A DNA stretch of 64,000 nt from Bradyrhizobium sp. WSM1743 (lineage in GTDB: Bacteria > Pseudomonadota > Alphaproteobacteria > Rhizobiales > Xanthobacteraceae). Position numbers and translations under genes: made by a program. The stretch is taken from positions 124,001 to 188,000 of the forward strand of contig NZ_AXAZ01000008.1 in NCBI RefSeq assembly GCF_000473065.1. Direction: 5' to 3'. Within the stretch, counting starts at the first letter, position 1. Each line of letters starts with the position of its first letter. Shown one piece after another: positions 44,851 to 53,012 of this stretch. The notes beneath the pieces are model-generated. The model did no database searches and had not been told where the DNA came from. It saw only the letters and a program-made list of their open reading frames with translations.

Positions 44851-44875
44851 ACTTAGAATTACTCTTAATCTAAGT
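44851..44875. promoter_or_regulatory. Probable iron-responsive palindromic operator upstream of the TonB receptor
   Basis: 25-bp imperfect palindrome with outer arms ACTTAGA and TCTAAGT, in an AT-rich block 80 bp before the receptor start. It recalls the TTAGAA/TTCTAA pattern of Irr or Fur-type boxes in rhizobia but is not an exact match. Regulator not assignable from sequence alone. Confidence 0.55.
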
Positions 44876-45028
44876 TGTGAACATCCATTGGTTGTTGCGA
44901 TGCGCCCAGTCATGCGGCCGGCCGGCGCCGAGATACTCACGAAATCGTCAGCGCCGTCCCGCGAATAAACCCGTCCCTCCCTCGATCACCTCTCCCGAAG
45001 CCCAATTCCGGGCGAGAGGAGAAGCGCA

Positions 45029-45973
45029 ATGAGCGGACAAGATCAGGGGGACGACGGTGTCAGCCGCCGCAAGGTGCTGGAATGCATGACCTGGGCCGGC
45101 ACCGGGGTGCTCTGGACCGTCACGGGCGGCGTGCCGCGCTCGCTCGGCATCATTGATTCCGCTGAGGCCGCAACAGCGGTGACGCCCGGCATGAGTTTCC
45201 TGCAGATCAGCGACAGCCATGTCGGGTTCGACAAGCCGGCCAATCCCAACGCGCTCGGCACGCTGGAGGAAGCCGTGGGTAAGATCAATGCGATGCCGGC
45301 GAAACCCTCCTTCATGATCCACACCGGCGACATCACGCATCTGTCGAAAGCTGCCGAGTTCGACAACGCCGAGCGCATCATCTCGCAGACCAAGCTCGAC
45401 GTGCACTACGTCCCCGGCGAGCACGACTTCATCGACGAGGAGGTGAAGCTCTATCGCGAGCGCTACGGCCGCGGCACCAAGGGCCACGGCTGGTACTCCT
45501 TCGATGCCGGCGGCGTGCACTTCATCGGCCTCGTCAACGTCGTCGACCTCAAGGCCGGCGGCCTCGGCAATCTCGGCGCCGAGCAGCTCGCCTGGCTGGA
45601 GGACGATCTGCGCGGCAAGTCGAAATCGACGCCGATCGTGTTGTTCGCGCACATCCCGCTGTGGACGGTCTATCCGCAATGGGGCTGGGGCACTGAGGAT
45701 GGAAGCCGCGCGCTCGAATACGTCAAGGGTTTTGGCTCGGTCACCGTGCTGAACGGGCACATCCATCAGGTGATGCAGAAGGTCGAAGGTAACGTCACCT
45801 TCCACACCGCGCGCTCGACCGCCTTCCCGCAGCCGGCACCAGGAGCCGCGCCCTCGCCCGGCCCGATGAAGGTCGAGGACGCAAGGCTGCGCTCCATGCT
45901 TGGGGTAGCCAGCATCAACTTCAAGCAGAACGAGCAGCGGCTCGCCATCATCGACACGCCGCTGCAGGGCTAA
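45029..45973 (+). CDS. Tat-exported metallophosphoesterase
   Basis: Calcineurin-like phosphoesterase of 314 residues. The N-terminus has a twin-arginine motif (SRRKVLE) and a hydrophobic segment up to DSAEAAT, so it acts in the periplasm. Metal-binding motifs are SDSHVGF (Asp62, His64), HTGDITH (Asp101), PGEHDF where the usual GNHD is GEHD, AHIPLW, and NGHIHQ. The Asn-to-Glu change at a ligand position is odd but the rest is intact. GAGGAG precedes ATG 45029. Cupredoxin, ECF sigma and anti-sigma genes follow within 20 to 110 bp, so they are probably one operon. Confidence 0.88.
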   Translation: MSGQDQGDDGVSRRKVLECMTWAGTGVLWTVTGGVPRSLGIIDSAEAATAVTPGMSFLQISDSHVGFDKPANPNALGTLEEAVGKINAMPAKPSFMIHTGDITHLSKAAEFDNAERIISQTKLDVHYVPGEHDFIDEEVKLYRERYGRGTKGHGWYSFDAGGVHFIGLVNVVDLKAGGLGNLGAEQLAWLEDDLRGKSKSTPIVLFAHIPLWTVYPQWGWGTEDGSRALEYVKGFGSVTVLNGHIHQVMQKVEGNVTFHTARSTAFPQPAPGAAPSPGPMKVEDARLRSMLGVASINFKQNEQRLAIIDTPLQG

Positions 45974-45992
45974 GGCTGAACGGAATCAGACA

Positions 45993-46316
45993 ATGAGGAC
46001 ACTCAACCGCCGCGACTTCGGTGCCGCCGTGATCGCGGCCATCCTGTTGCCAGCAACAAGCGCCCGCGCCGACGACATGGACGTGCACATCGATAATTTC
46101 GTGTTCCAGCCGGCCGAGCTGAAGATCAAGGTCGGCACCACCGTGACCTGGACCAACCGGGACGACATCCCGCACACCGTGGTGTCGGCCGGCAGGTTCA
46201 GGTCCAAGACCCTGGATACCGATGATAAGTTCTCGTTCACCTTCACAAATGCGGGCGACTACAAGTATTTTTGTTCGCTGCACCCGCACATGACGGGGAT
46301 GATCAAGGTTGAGTAA
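45993..46316 (+). CDS. Exported cupredoxin (plastocyanin/amicyanin-like)
   Basis: Small blue-copper type protein of 107 residues. A twin-arginine signal (NRRDFGAAV, then SARADDM) directs export. The copper site is complete: His61 (IPHTVVS), then Cys94, His97 and Met100 in the YFCSLHPHMTGM loop. VHIDNFVFQPAELKIKVGTT is a typical cupredoxin first sheet. It could carry electrons or sense copper or redox state in the periplasm. It lies 19 bp after the metallophosphoesterase and just before an ECF sigma/anti-sigma pair; a signalling role is inferred from this. Confidence 0.92.
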   Translation: MRTLNRRDFGAAVIAAILLPATSARADDMDVHIDNFVFQPAELKIKVGTTVTWTNRDDIPHTVVSAGRFRSKTLDTDDKFSFTFTNAGDYKYFCSLHPHMTGMIKVE

Positions 46317-46425
46317 CGTCTCCAACCAAGGCATCAACGTCTTGCCCGGCCGGTGGTCCCACGCCGGCCGGGCGCGTGCGTCTTCGATCACGGCAAAACA
46401 AGAAGCAGAGGCAAAGCGAGGAGCG

Positions 46426-46974
46426 ATGCCCGCCACCGACGATGTGCAGAAGGCACAGCGCTTCCGCGAGGCGGCGCTGCCCTATCTCGACGACGTCTAC
46501 ACGCTCGCACGCTACCTGCTGCGCGATGCCTCCGACGCCGAGGACGCGGTGCAGGAGTGCTATCTGCGAGCGTTGAAGCATTTTGACAGCTACCGCGGCC
46601 CGGCGATGAAGCCCTGGCTGTTCGCCATTCTGCGCAACGTCTGCAACGCCGAATATGCGCGTCGCGCGCACAGACCGAGCGCGATCGAGGATACGCCCGG
46701 CGCCGCCGAGCAGACGCCGCTCTGGCAGGAGGCCGAGGCGAGCCCGGAGACCGAAATGGTGCGCAGCCGCGATGTCGGCGCGATCCGCAAACTGATCGAC
46801 GCGCTCGCCGAGCCGTTCAAGGAAACCTTCGTGCTGCGCGAGATCAACAACCTGTCCTATCGCGAAATCGCCGAGGCCGTCGGCGCCCCCGTCGGCACCG
46901 TGATGTCCCGCCTCGCCCGCGCCCGCGCCATGCTGCGCGCGGCCTGGATGGCGGAAGAGGAGCAAGCGAAATGA
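46426..46974 (+). CDS. ECF sigma-70 factor
   Basis: ECF sigma factor of about 182 residues. Region 2 reads ALPYLDDVYTLARYLLRDAS, DAEDAVQECYLRALKHFDSY and KPWLFAILRNVCNAEYARRA. Region 4 reads PFKETFVLREINNLSYREIA and GAPVGTVMSRLARARAMLRA. The frame is open upstream to a TTG at 46309 that would overlap the cupredoxin stop; ATG 46426 gives a family-like start and has GAGGAG just before it, though very close. The anti-sigma gene overlaps its stop by 4 bases. Targets probably include its own operon. Confidence 0.9.
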   Translation: MPATDDVQKAQRFREAALPYLDDVYTLARYLLRDASDAEDAVQECYLRALKHFDSYRGPAMKPWLFAILRNVCNAEYARRAHRPSAIEDTPGAAEQTPLWQEAEASPETEMVRSRDVGAIRKLIDALAEPFKETFVLREINNLSYREIAEAVGAPVGTVMSRLARARAMLRAAWMAEEEQAK

Positions 46975-47744
46975 CCTGCGACGAAGCAAGGATCCTGCTT
47001 CACGCGCTGCTCGACAGCGAGCTCGATGCCGGCCACGCGCGCGAGATCGAATCGCATATCGCGAGCTGCCCGGACTGCGCAGCCGAGTTTGCCGCGCAGC
47101 GCGAGATGCAGCGCGTGCTCGCCGAGACCAATCTGCGCTACACCGCGCCGGCAAGCCTGCGCGCCCGCATCGAAGCCTCGCTGCCGCAGCCGCAGCGCCA
47201 GCCGACGCGGCGCTCCGTGCTGCGCGGCTTTGCCATGGGCTCGGCGGTCTCTGCGCTCGCCGCGACAGGCGTCGTCGCCGTGGTGCTGCGCCAGGATGAC
47301 CAGCAGCGCATCCTGTCGGAGGTCGTCTCCGCGCATCTGCGCTCGCTCCAGGCCGGCCACCTCACCGACGTGGTCTCGACCGACCAGCACACCGTCAAGC
47401 CGTGGTTCAACGGCAAGCTCGACGTCGCCCCGCCGGTGATCGACCTCACCGCGCAAGGTTTCACGCTGGTCGGCGGCCGGCTCGACTATATCGATGCCCG
47501 CGCCATCGGCGCGGTGGTCTACCGGCGCCGGCAACACGTGATCAATTTGTTCGTGTCGCAAACGTCGAGCACCGAGCACCGGCCGCCGAAGACCCAAACC
47601 ATGCAGGGCTTCAACTGCCGCCGCTGGGGCGAGCGCGGCCTGAACTTCTGGGCCGTCAGCGATCTCGGTGCCGACGAGCTCGCCGAATTCGTCGACAAGT
47701 TCGAGGCGGCGATGGCGAAGGTGGAGGGTAAGTCGGGCTCGTAG
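46971..47744 (+). CDS. Zinc-finger anti-sigma factor
   Basis: Anti-sigma factor of 257 residues. The N-terminal zinc-binding anti-sigma domain has Cys3, His29, Cys33 and Cys36 (ESHIASCPDCAAEF). One membrane helix follows at about 76-100 (LRGFAMGSAVSALAATGVVA). The periplasmic part has about 150 residues (QQRILSEVVSAHLRSLQAGH and HTVKPWFNGKLDVAPPVIDL), a domain common to ChrR-unrelated rhizobial anti-sigma factors. The HxxxCxxC site may sense redox changes. Co-translated with the sigma factor and co-encoded with a cupredoxin. Confidence 0.9.
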   Translation: MTCDEARILLHALLDSELDAGHAREIESHIASCPDCAAEFAAQREMQRVLAETNLRYTAPASLRARIEASLPQPQRQPTRRSVLRGFAMGSAVSALAATGVVAVVLRQDDQQRILSEVVSAHLRSLQAGHLTDVVSTDQHTVKPWFNGKLDVAPPVIDLTAQGFTLVGGRLDYIDARAIGAVVYRRRQHVINLFVSQTSSTEHRPPKTQTMQGFNCRRWGERGLNFWAVSDLGADELAEFVDKFEAAMAKVEGKSGS

Positions 47745-47829
47745 CCCGGATGGAGCGCAGCGCAATCCGGAGACGGTCTTGCCTGTCTCGACAGTCCCGG
47801 ATTTCGCTTTCGCTCCATCCGGGCTACGA
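47743..47829. repeat. Palindromic repeat, family R5
   Basis: Inverted repeat with outer arms GTAGCCCGGATGGAGC and GCTCCATCCGGGCTAC and inner arms AATCCGG and CCGGATT. It starts at the anti-sigma stop codon and ends just before the convergent hpnO gene, so it can serve as a bidirectional 3' hairpin. The sequence type is familiar from many rhizobial genomes. Confidence 0.85.
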
Positions 47830-47832
47830 TTG

Positions 47833-49224
47833 CTACGCCGACCGCCGCACCGCGTTGTCGACCAGCGTCTTGCCGAGCGACCAGATCGCACCGGGGACCT
47901 TGTGGCTGCCGGCGATGACGTCGTCGAAGGCGCGCTCGATCCAGCTGCAGTCTTCCTCGGTGATGGTGAGCGGCGGCAGCAGCTTGATGGTGTGGCTGCC
48001 ATGGCCGGCGACTTGCGTGAGGATCTTGTGATCCTTGAACAGCGGCACGGTGATAAGCTGGCAGAACAGGCCCTTGTTGGCGGTCTCCAGCACGTTCCAG
48101 GAGGCCCGCAGCCGCAGCGACTTCGGCGGGCCGAACTCGATGCCGATCATCAGGCCCTTGCCGCGGACTTCCTTCAACAGCTCGTAGCCGGGCACCATGC
48201 GCGTCAGCGCGAGGCGCAGCTCGGCGCCACGCTTGGCGGCGGCCTCGATCAGCTTCTCGGACTCCATGACATCGAGCGTGGCGATGCCAGCGGCCATCGC
48301 CAGGTCATTCTTGGAGAAGGTGGAGCCGTGCACAACGGCGCGGTCCATCTGATTAAAAATCTTGTCGAAGATGCTCTTGCGCGTCAGCACCGCGCCAACA
48401 GGCACATGGCCGCCCGACAGCGATTTCGACAGCAGCACCATGTCGGGCTCGACGTTCCAGTGCTCGACCGCGAGGAAGCGGCCGGTGCGGCCCATGCCGG
48501 TCTGAATCTCGTCGGCGACGAACAGCGTGCCGTATTTCTTGCAGAGCGCGGCCGCGCCGGGCAGGAACTCGTCGGTGGGCATGTTGACGCCCTTGCCCTG
48601 GATCGGCTCGACGACGAAGGCCGCGACCTCGCGCGAGGCCAGCGCCTTTTCGAGCGCGGCCAGATCGTTGAACGGGATCGGGGTGCAGCCCGGGAGCAGC
48701 GGCTCGAAGCCGGTGCGGAAATTCGAGTCTCCGGTCAGCGACAGCGCACCATAGGTCAGGCCGTGATAGCCATGGGCGCAATACACGATGCCGGGCCGGC
48801 CGGTAGCGCCGCGCGCGAACTTGATCGCAGCCTCGACGCATTCCGCGCCGGAATTGGCGAAGAACGCCTTGTCGAGATAGGGAACGTATTTCAGCAACCG
48901 TTCGGCCAGCACGCCGGCGAGCGTCGAGACATCGAACTGGACGAGGTTGGGAAGATCGGCATCGAGCACGCTCTTGAGCGCATCCCGCATGACAGGATGA
49001 TTGCGCCCGATCGCAAACACGCCAAAGCCGGACAACAGATCAAGGTAGCGAGCGCCCTCGCGGTCGTAGAGATACTGCCCCTGCCCTTTCTGGAAGCCGA
49101 CATCGTAGCCGATGGTCTTGAGAACCCGAACGAACTGCTCGTTCAGATACCGGTTATGCAGGGTGCTGCGCTGGGCCTGACGGTCCGCGAATAGCTGAGA
49201 CATGTCTGGATTTGGGCTGTGCAT
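47833..49224 (-). CDS. hpnO: Hopanoid aminotransferase HpnO (class III aminotransferase)
   Basis: PLP-dependent class III aminotransferase of 463 residues. The PLP Lys is Lys267 in LLSKSLSGGHVPVGAV, and Asp238 in FVADEIQTGMGRTG binds the pyridine nitrogen. FANSGAECVEAAIKFARGAT is the phosphate-binding region. The family includes acetylornithine and putrescine transaminases, but the position in a hopanoid locus and the N-terminus with YLNEQFVRVLKTIGYDVGFQ fit HpnO, which aminates the side-chain aldehyde to give aminobacteriohopanetriol. ATG 49224 was taken; ATG 49203 is possible. It lies 2.6 kb from hpnN with a DUF2147 gene between. Confidence 0.83.
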   Translation of the reverse strand: MHSPNPDMSQLFADRQAQRSTLHNRYLNEQFVRVLKTIGYDVGFQKGQGQYLYDREGARYLDLLSGFGVFAIGRNHPVMRDALKSVLDADLPNLVQFDVSTLAGVLAERLLKYVPYLDKAFFANSGAECVEAAIKFARGATGRPGIVYCAHGYHGLTYGALSLTGDSNFRTGFEPLLPGCTPIPFNDLAALEKALASREVAAFVVEPIQGKGVNMPTDEFLPGAAALCKKYGTLFVADEIQTGMGRTGRFLAVEHWNVEPDMVLLSKSLSGGHVPVGAVLTRKSIFDKIFNQMDRAVVHGSTFSKNDLAMAAGIATLDVMESEKLIEAAAKRGAELRLALTRMVPGYELLKEVRGKGLMIGIEFGPPKSLRLRASWNVLETANKGLFCQLITVPLFKDHKILTQVAGHGSHTIKLLPPLTITEEDCSWIERAFDDVIAGSHKVPGAIWSLGKTLVDNAVRRSA

Positions 49225-49365
49225 CCGCTACATACTTCGCTTGAGGGCCGTCTCGTCAACTGAAAACGGAGCGTTACTGAAAACGGTCTGTGCGGCCTTT
49301 TGCCCTTTTTCGGACCATCTTCGCAAGCACAGCTTTAGACCATGTTGCACTGCCAAGGAACACTC

Positions 49366-50010
49366 ATGCGTTTGGCCCTTTACACCGGAATAATACTGGC
49401 TGGCGGTTACGCCTGCCTGACCCCGGCCCTCGCCGCCGACCCGACCGGCGACTGGCGGGTCGCCGACGGCGTCGCCAACATTCGTGTCGCCCAATGCTAT
49501 GGCAGCATGTGGGGCGCGGTTTCCTGGGAAAAGCAGCCCGGTGGGCGCGACGAGAACAATCCGGATGTCTCGAAAAAGAACAGGCCGACGCTGGGCATGG
49601 CAACCCTGATCGACATGAAGAAGAAGCCCGGCGTCGATCAGTGGGAAGGACAGGTCTACAACGCCAAGGATGGCCAGCTCTACAGCGCGACCATCACGCC
49701 GGCCGGTCCCGATCAGCTCGAAATCAAGGGCTGCGTGATGGGCTTCCTCTGCGGCGGCGAAACCTGGACCCGGGTCGGCCCGCCGATCCCCTCGAGTCCT
49801 GTGAACGCCATGGCCAAGGGCGCGCCGAAATCCGGCGGCGCCGCGCCGAAACCCCAAGGGGCCCAAGCAGCCCAAGCCACGACAGGCACCACCACGCCCG
49901 CGCCCGCAACTCCGAAGGCCGCCGGCGCAGCCAAGCCCGGGCAGAAGGGCGCCGCCGACTCCGTCGGCGACATCTGCCTACTCCCTGAGATTGCGGGGTT
50001 TGCCCATTAG
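49366..50010 (+). CDS. Secreted DUF2147 domain protein
   Basis: Protein of 214 residues with a signal peptide ending PALAADP. The mature part starts DPTGDWRVADGVANIRVAQC and contains QWEGQVYNAKDGQLYSATIT, a lipocalin-like DUF2147 fold found in many periplasmic proteins of rhizobia. The C-terminal 70 residues are Ala/Pro/Thr/Lys-rich and disordered, ending in a short hydrophobic tail. AAGGA precedes ATG 49366. The 3' end overlaps hpnN by 33 bases in opposite direction. Ligand unknown. Confidence 0.85.
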   Translation: MRLALYTGIILAGGYACLTPALAADPTGDWRVADGVANIRVAQCYGSMWGAVSWEKQPGGRDENNPDVSKKNRPTLGMATLIDMKKKPGVDQWEGQVYNAKDGQLYSATITPAGPDQLEIKGCVMGFLCGGETWTRVGPPIPSSPVNAMAKGAPKSGGAAPKPQGAQAAQATTGTTTPAPATPKAAGAAKPGQKGAADSVGDICLLPEIAGFAH

Positions 50011-52566
50011 GGCCGGCTGGAACAGCAGCACCGCCGCGAGCGTCGTCACCAGCGAGAGTGCCAGCAGCTTGCCCATGCTGGACGTGCCGGGATGGCTGGA
50101 CAGCCACAGGCTGCCGAACGCGGTCGCCGTCGTCAGCGCGCTGAAGAAGATCGCGCGCGTCAGGCTGGTCTGGAGCAGGTTTGTCCTACCTGAGCGCCAG
50201 GCCACGACATAATAGATCTTAAAGGCGACGCCGACGCCGAGCAGCAGCGGGAACGCAACGATGTTGGCGAAGTTCAGCGGCAGGCCGATCAACACGCAGA
50301 TCTCGAGCGTCACCGCGCCGGCAACCAGAAGTGGCACCAGCGTCATCAGCACGTCGACGAACCGGCCTAGCGTGATCCATAGCAAGATCCCGATCACCAG
50401 CAGCGCGTAGATGCCGGCGTGGATGAACGCCTTCACCACGGTGTCGCCGGATTTCAGGATCGAGACCGGTCCGCCGATCGCGGTCGGTTCGGCCGCGAGC
50501 ACCGCCGCGGCGAACTTGCGCAGCGTGTCGTTGTCGTTGGGATCGCCCTTGGGCAGCGCCTCGACTCGGATGACGCCGTCCTTGCTCTTCCAGGCGCTGA
50601 CGAGATCGGGCGGCAGCGACTTCAGGGTGACCGGCTCGGCCTGCATGGCGTTCCTGAGCTGGTCGAACACGATCTTCATTGGCGTGACGAACACGTCCTG
50701 CGCCTTGTTGCGCGTGGCCTCGTCGCCATTGGCAAGCTTTTCGAGCGCGTCTGCAAGACGGCGCGAGGCGACCGCCCCCGGTCCCTTCGCATCACCTGCC
50801 GTTCGGCGCAGATTGTCGACTGAGGATTTCAGCGACTCCACATTCTCCTGGTCCGTCGGCGCCGCATCGATCTGATCGGGGTTCAGCGCGGGGTTCAGCA
50901 CCTTGGCCCCCTGCGCGAGCAGCTTCAGCTTCGGCGGTTGGTCCTGCGGCACGAAGCTGTCGAGCGACATCACCCTGAGCACCTCGGGCACTTTCTCCAG
51001 CTTTGCCTCGACCTGCCTCGCCTGCTCTTCCGATGTCGTCATCACGTTGATGGCATTGGCGCCGGTGTTGGGGTCCTTGCGCAGGTCGAGGAAGGTGGCG
51101 ATCGATTCGGCCCTCGGGTTGCGCAGGTTCATCGGGTTGAAGTCGAACTTCATGAAGTAGAGCAGCGGCAGGCCGCCAAGCGCCAGCAGCAGCGTGCCGC
51201 CGACGATCAGCACGCGGTGCTTTTCGAGGAAGTGATCGAGCGGCGCCAGGAAAGCGTAGCCGACGGGCTCTGGCTCGCCGGGCGGGTTCAGCAGCTTGAG
51301 CAGCGCCGGCAGCACGGTGATGCTGGACACGAACGCCACGAGCATGCCGACACCGGCGATCTGGCCGAGCTCCGAGATGCCCTTGTAATCGGTCGGCATG
51401 AAGCAGAGGAAGCCCGCCGCGGTGGCCATTGCCGCCAGCGACAGCGGCACCGCCGAGCGCTTGGCCGCCAGCACCAGCGCGCCGGAGAGGTTATCATGCT
51501 TGTAGCGCTCGGAGCGGTAGCGGACGCTGTACTGGATGCCGAAATCGACGCCGAGACCGACGAACAGCACCGCGAAGGCGATCGACAGCAGATTGAGCGA
51601 GCCGACCATCATCAGGCCGGCCGCGGTCGTGATCGCAAGGCCCACGAAGAGATTGATGAACACCGCAAAGATGATCTTCGCCGAATGCAGCGCCAGCCAC
51701 AGGATCAGCAGCACGACGAGGACGGTGCCGATGCCGTTGACCACGGCGCCTTCCTGGACGGTGGCGTATTCCTCGTTGGCGATCGGGACCGGGCCGGTCA
51801 GCCGCACCCGCGCCTGGTATTTGGTCGGGAAATCCAGATCGGCCGCGGCTTTCCGGATCGCGTCGGTCGCGCCCTTGCCCGGCTCCAGCGCGTTGTAATC
51901 GAGGATCGGCTTGAACTCGATGAAGGCGCGCTTGTCCGAATCCTTCAACGGTTCGTCGCTGACGAGCTCGCGCCAGGAGAAGCTGGCGTTGCCCTTGTTG
52001 AGCACGGTCTCGACCGTCTGCGCGATCAGGTTGAAGGGCCGCTCGGTGTTGTCGAGCTTGACCTGGCCGCGCTTGACGCCGGCAAGTCCGGTCTCCAGCG
52101 CACCGGTGAGGCCGCGGATCGAGGGATCGCCCGCCATGATCTCGATCAGGGGCGCGGCTGACTCGAACTGGCCGGTGATCTTGGCGACCTCCTCGGTCGG
52201 CAGGAACAACAGGCCGTTCTTCTCGAAGAACTCGCCGCTGCCGAGCTGCTGCATCGACTGGAAGTTGGTCGTGTCGTCCTTCAGCTTGGCATAGAGCGCG
52301 TCCGCCGCCGCGCTCGCCATTTCCGGGGTTTTGGCCTCGACAACCGCCGTGATCGTCGCATCGCGGTCGAAGGCGCGATCGAACTGCTGGTCGCGCTGGC
52401 GCCAGTCCAGATTCTGGGCAATCAGCGAGTTGATGTCGGTGTTGATGGCGAAGTGGCGCGCAGCGTAGTAGCCCGCTCCTACCGACAGCAGGAGCCCGAG
52501 AATGACGACGAGGGAGGCAAACCGGGTGCAGGCCCTGACGATGGCAACGACGACGCTTTGCAGCAC
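49978..52566 (-). CDS. hpnN: Hopanoid transporter HpnN (MMPL/RND family)
   Basis: Inner-membrane RND-type transporter of 862 residues that moves hopanoids towards the outer membrane. It has two halves, each with one helix, a periplasmic domain and a bundle of about five helices. Family motifs include AINTDINSLIAQNLDWRQRD after helix 1, LFVGLGVDFGIQYSVRYRSE with an Asp in helix 4, and LLGVGVAFKIYYVVAWRSG at the matching position of the second half. The GTG at 52566 (VLQSVVVAIV) was chosen because the 63 extra upstream residues look non-coding. It faces the ispH-hpnH pair across a 446-bp gap. Confidence 0.92.
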   Translation of the reverse strand: MLQSVVVAIVRACTRFASLVVILGLLLSVGAGYYAARHFAINTDINSLIAQNLDWRQRDQQFDRAFDRDATITAVVEAKTPEMASAAADALYAKLKDDTTNFQSMQQLGSGEFFEKNGLLFLPTEEVAKITGQFESAAPLIEIMAGDPSIRGLTGALETGLAGVKRGQVKLDNTERPFNLIAQTVETVLNKGNASFSWRELVSDEPLKDSDKRAFIEFKPILDYNALEPGKGATDAIRKAAADLDFPTKYQARVRLTGPVPIANEEYATVQEGAVVNGIGTVLVVLLILWLALHSAKIIFAVFINLFVGLAITTAAGLMMVGSLNLLSIAFAVLFVGLGVDFGIQYSVRYRSERYKHDNLSGALVLAAKRSAVPLSLAAMATAAGFLCFMPTDYKGISELGQIAGVGMLVAFVSSITVLPALLKLLNPPGEPEPVGYAFLAPLDHFLEKHRVLIVGGTLLLALGGLPLLYFMKFDFNPMNLRNPRAESIATFLDLRKDPNTGANAINVMTTSEEQARQVEAKLEKVPEVLRVMSLDSFVPQDQPPKLKLLAQGAKVLNPALNPDQIDAAPTDQENVESLKSSVDNLRRTAGDAKGPGAVASRRLADALEKLANGDEATRNKAQDVFVTPMKIVFDQLRNAMQAEPVTLKSLPPDLVSAWKSKDGVIRVEALPKGDPNDNDTLRKFAAAVLAAEPTAIGGPVSILKSGDTVVKAFIHAGIYALLVIGILLWITLGRFVDVLMTLVPLLVAGAVTLEICVLIGLPLNFANIVAFPLLLGVGVAFKIYYVVAWRSGRTNLLQTSLTRAIFFSALTTATAFGSLWLSSHPGTSSMGKLLALSLVTTLAAVLLFQPALMGKPRNLRE

Positions 52567-53012
52567 TTCTTTTCTTTCTGCGGTTACAGCTTGCCGGAAA
52601 CGCCCGCTGTTTATCGGAGTTCCCGGGCGAAACCTATTGCTGTTTTGATGGTTCTCGCCGCGAGAAGGTTCGAGGTAAACGGCGGAGACCGTGGCAAAAT
52701 CATGCGGGCGGCCGGTATAGCCGGGGAGTTGAGGCGGGAAAGTGACGAAGGACAATGCACGAATGCCGCGGACTTGCGCACCCCGCGAGCCCTACTAAAA
52801 TACCTCGGAAGTGACCTGTCAGAGTTCCGACCTTTCCTTATTGCCGATTTTTTGCCACAAAGTATTGCGCCTCCATGCGCCGGAGCCCCCACGGGGGTGG
52901 GTGGCTACCGCATGTGCGAACCAATGGTGCGGATATTGCAACTCTTGGCTTGTATCGGGGTGCCGCCGGGGACTTTGAAGCGGATTGGTGCAACTTGCGT
53001 GATGGGCGTCCA
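52567..53012. other. Divergent promoter region between hpnN and ispH, 446 bp
   Basis: No convincing gene. The stretch just right of the hpnN start is AT-richer, with several TTTC/AAAG tracts, and the stretch from 52790 to 52870 is also AT-rich (CTACTAAAATACC, CCTTTCCTTATTGCCGATTT). Promoters for both directions must lie here. I could not assign hexamers with confidence. Confidence 0.5.

Noticed and set aside
52567..52755. Longer N-terminus for HpnN
   Set aside because: The 63 extra residues lack family character; the GTG at 52566 gives the usual HpnN start.
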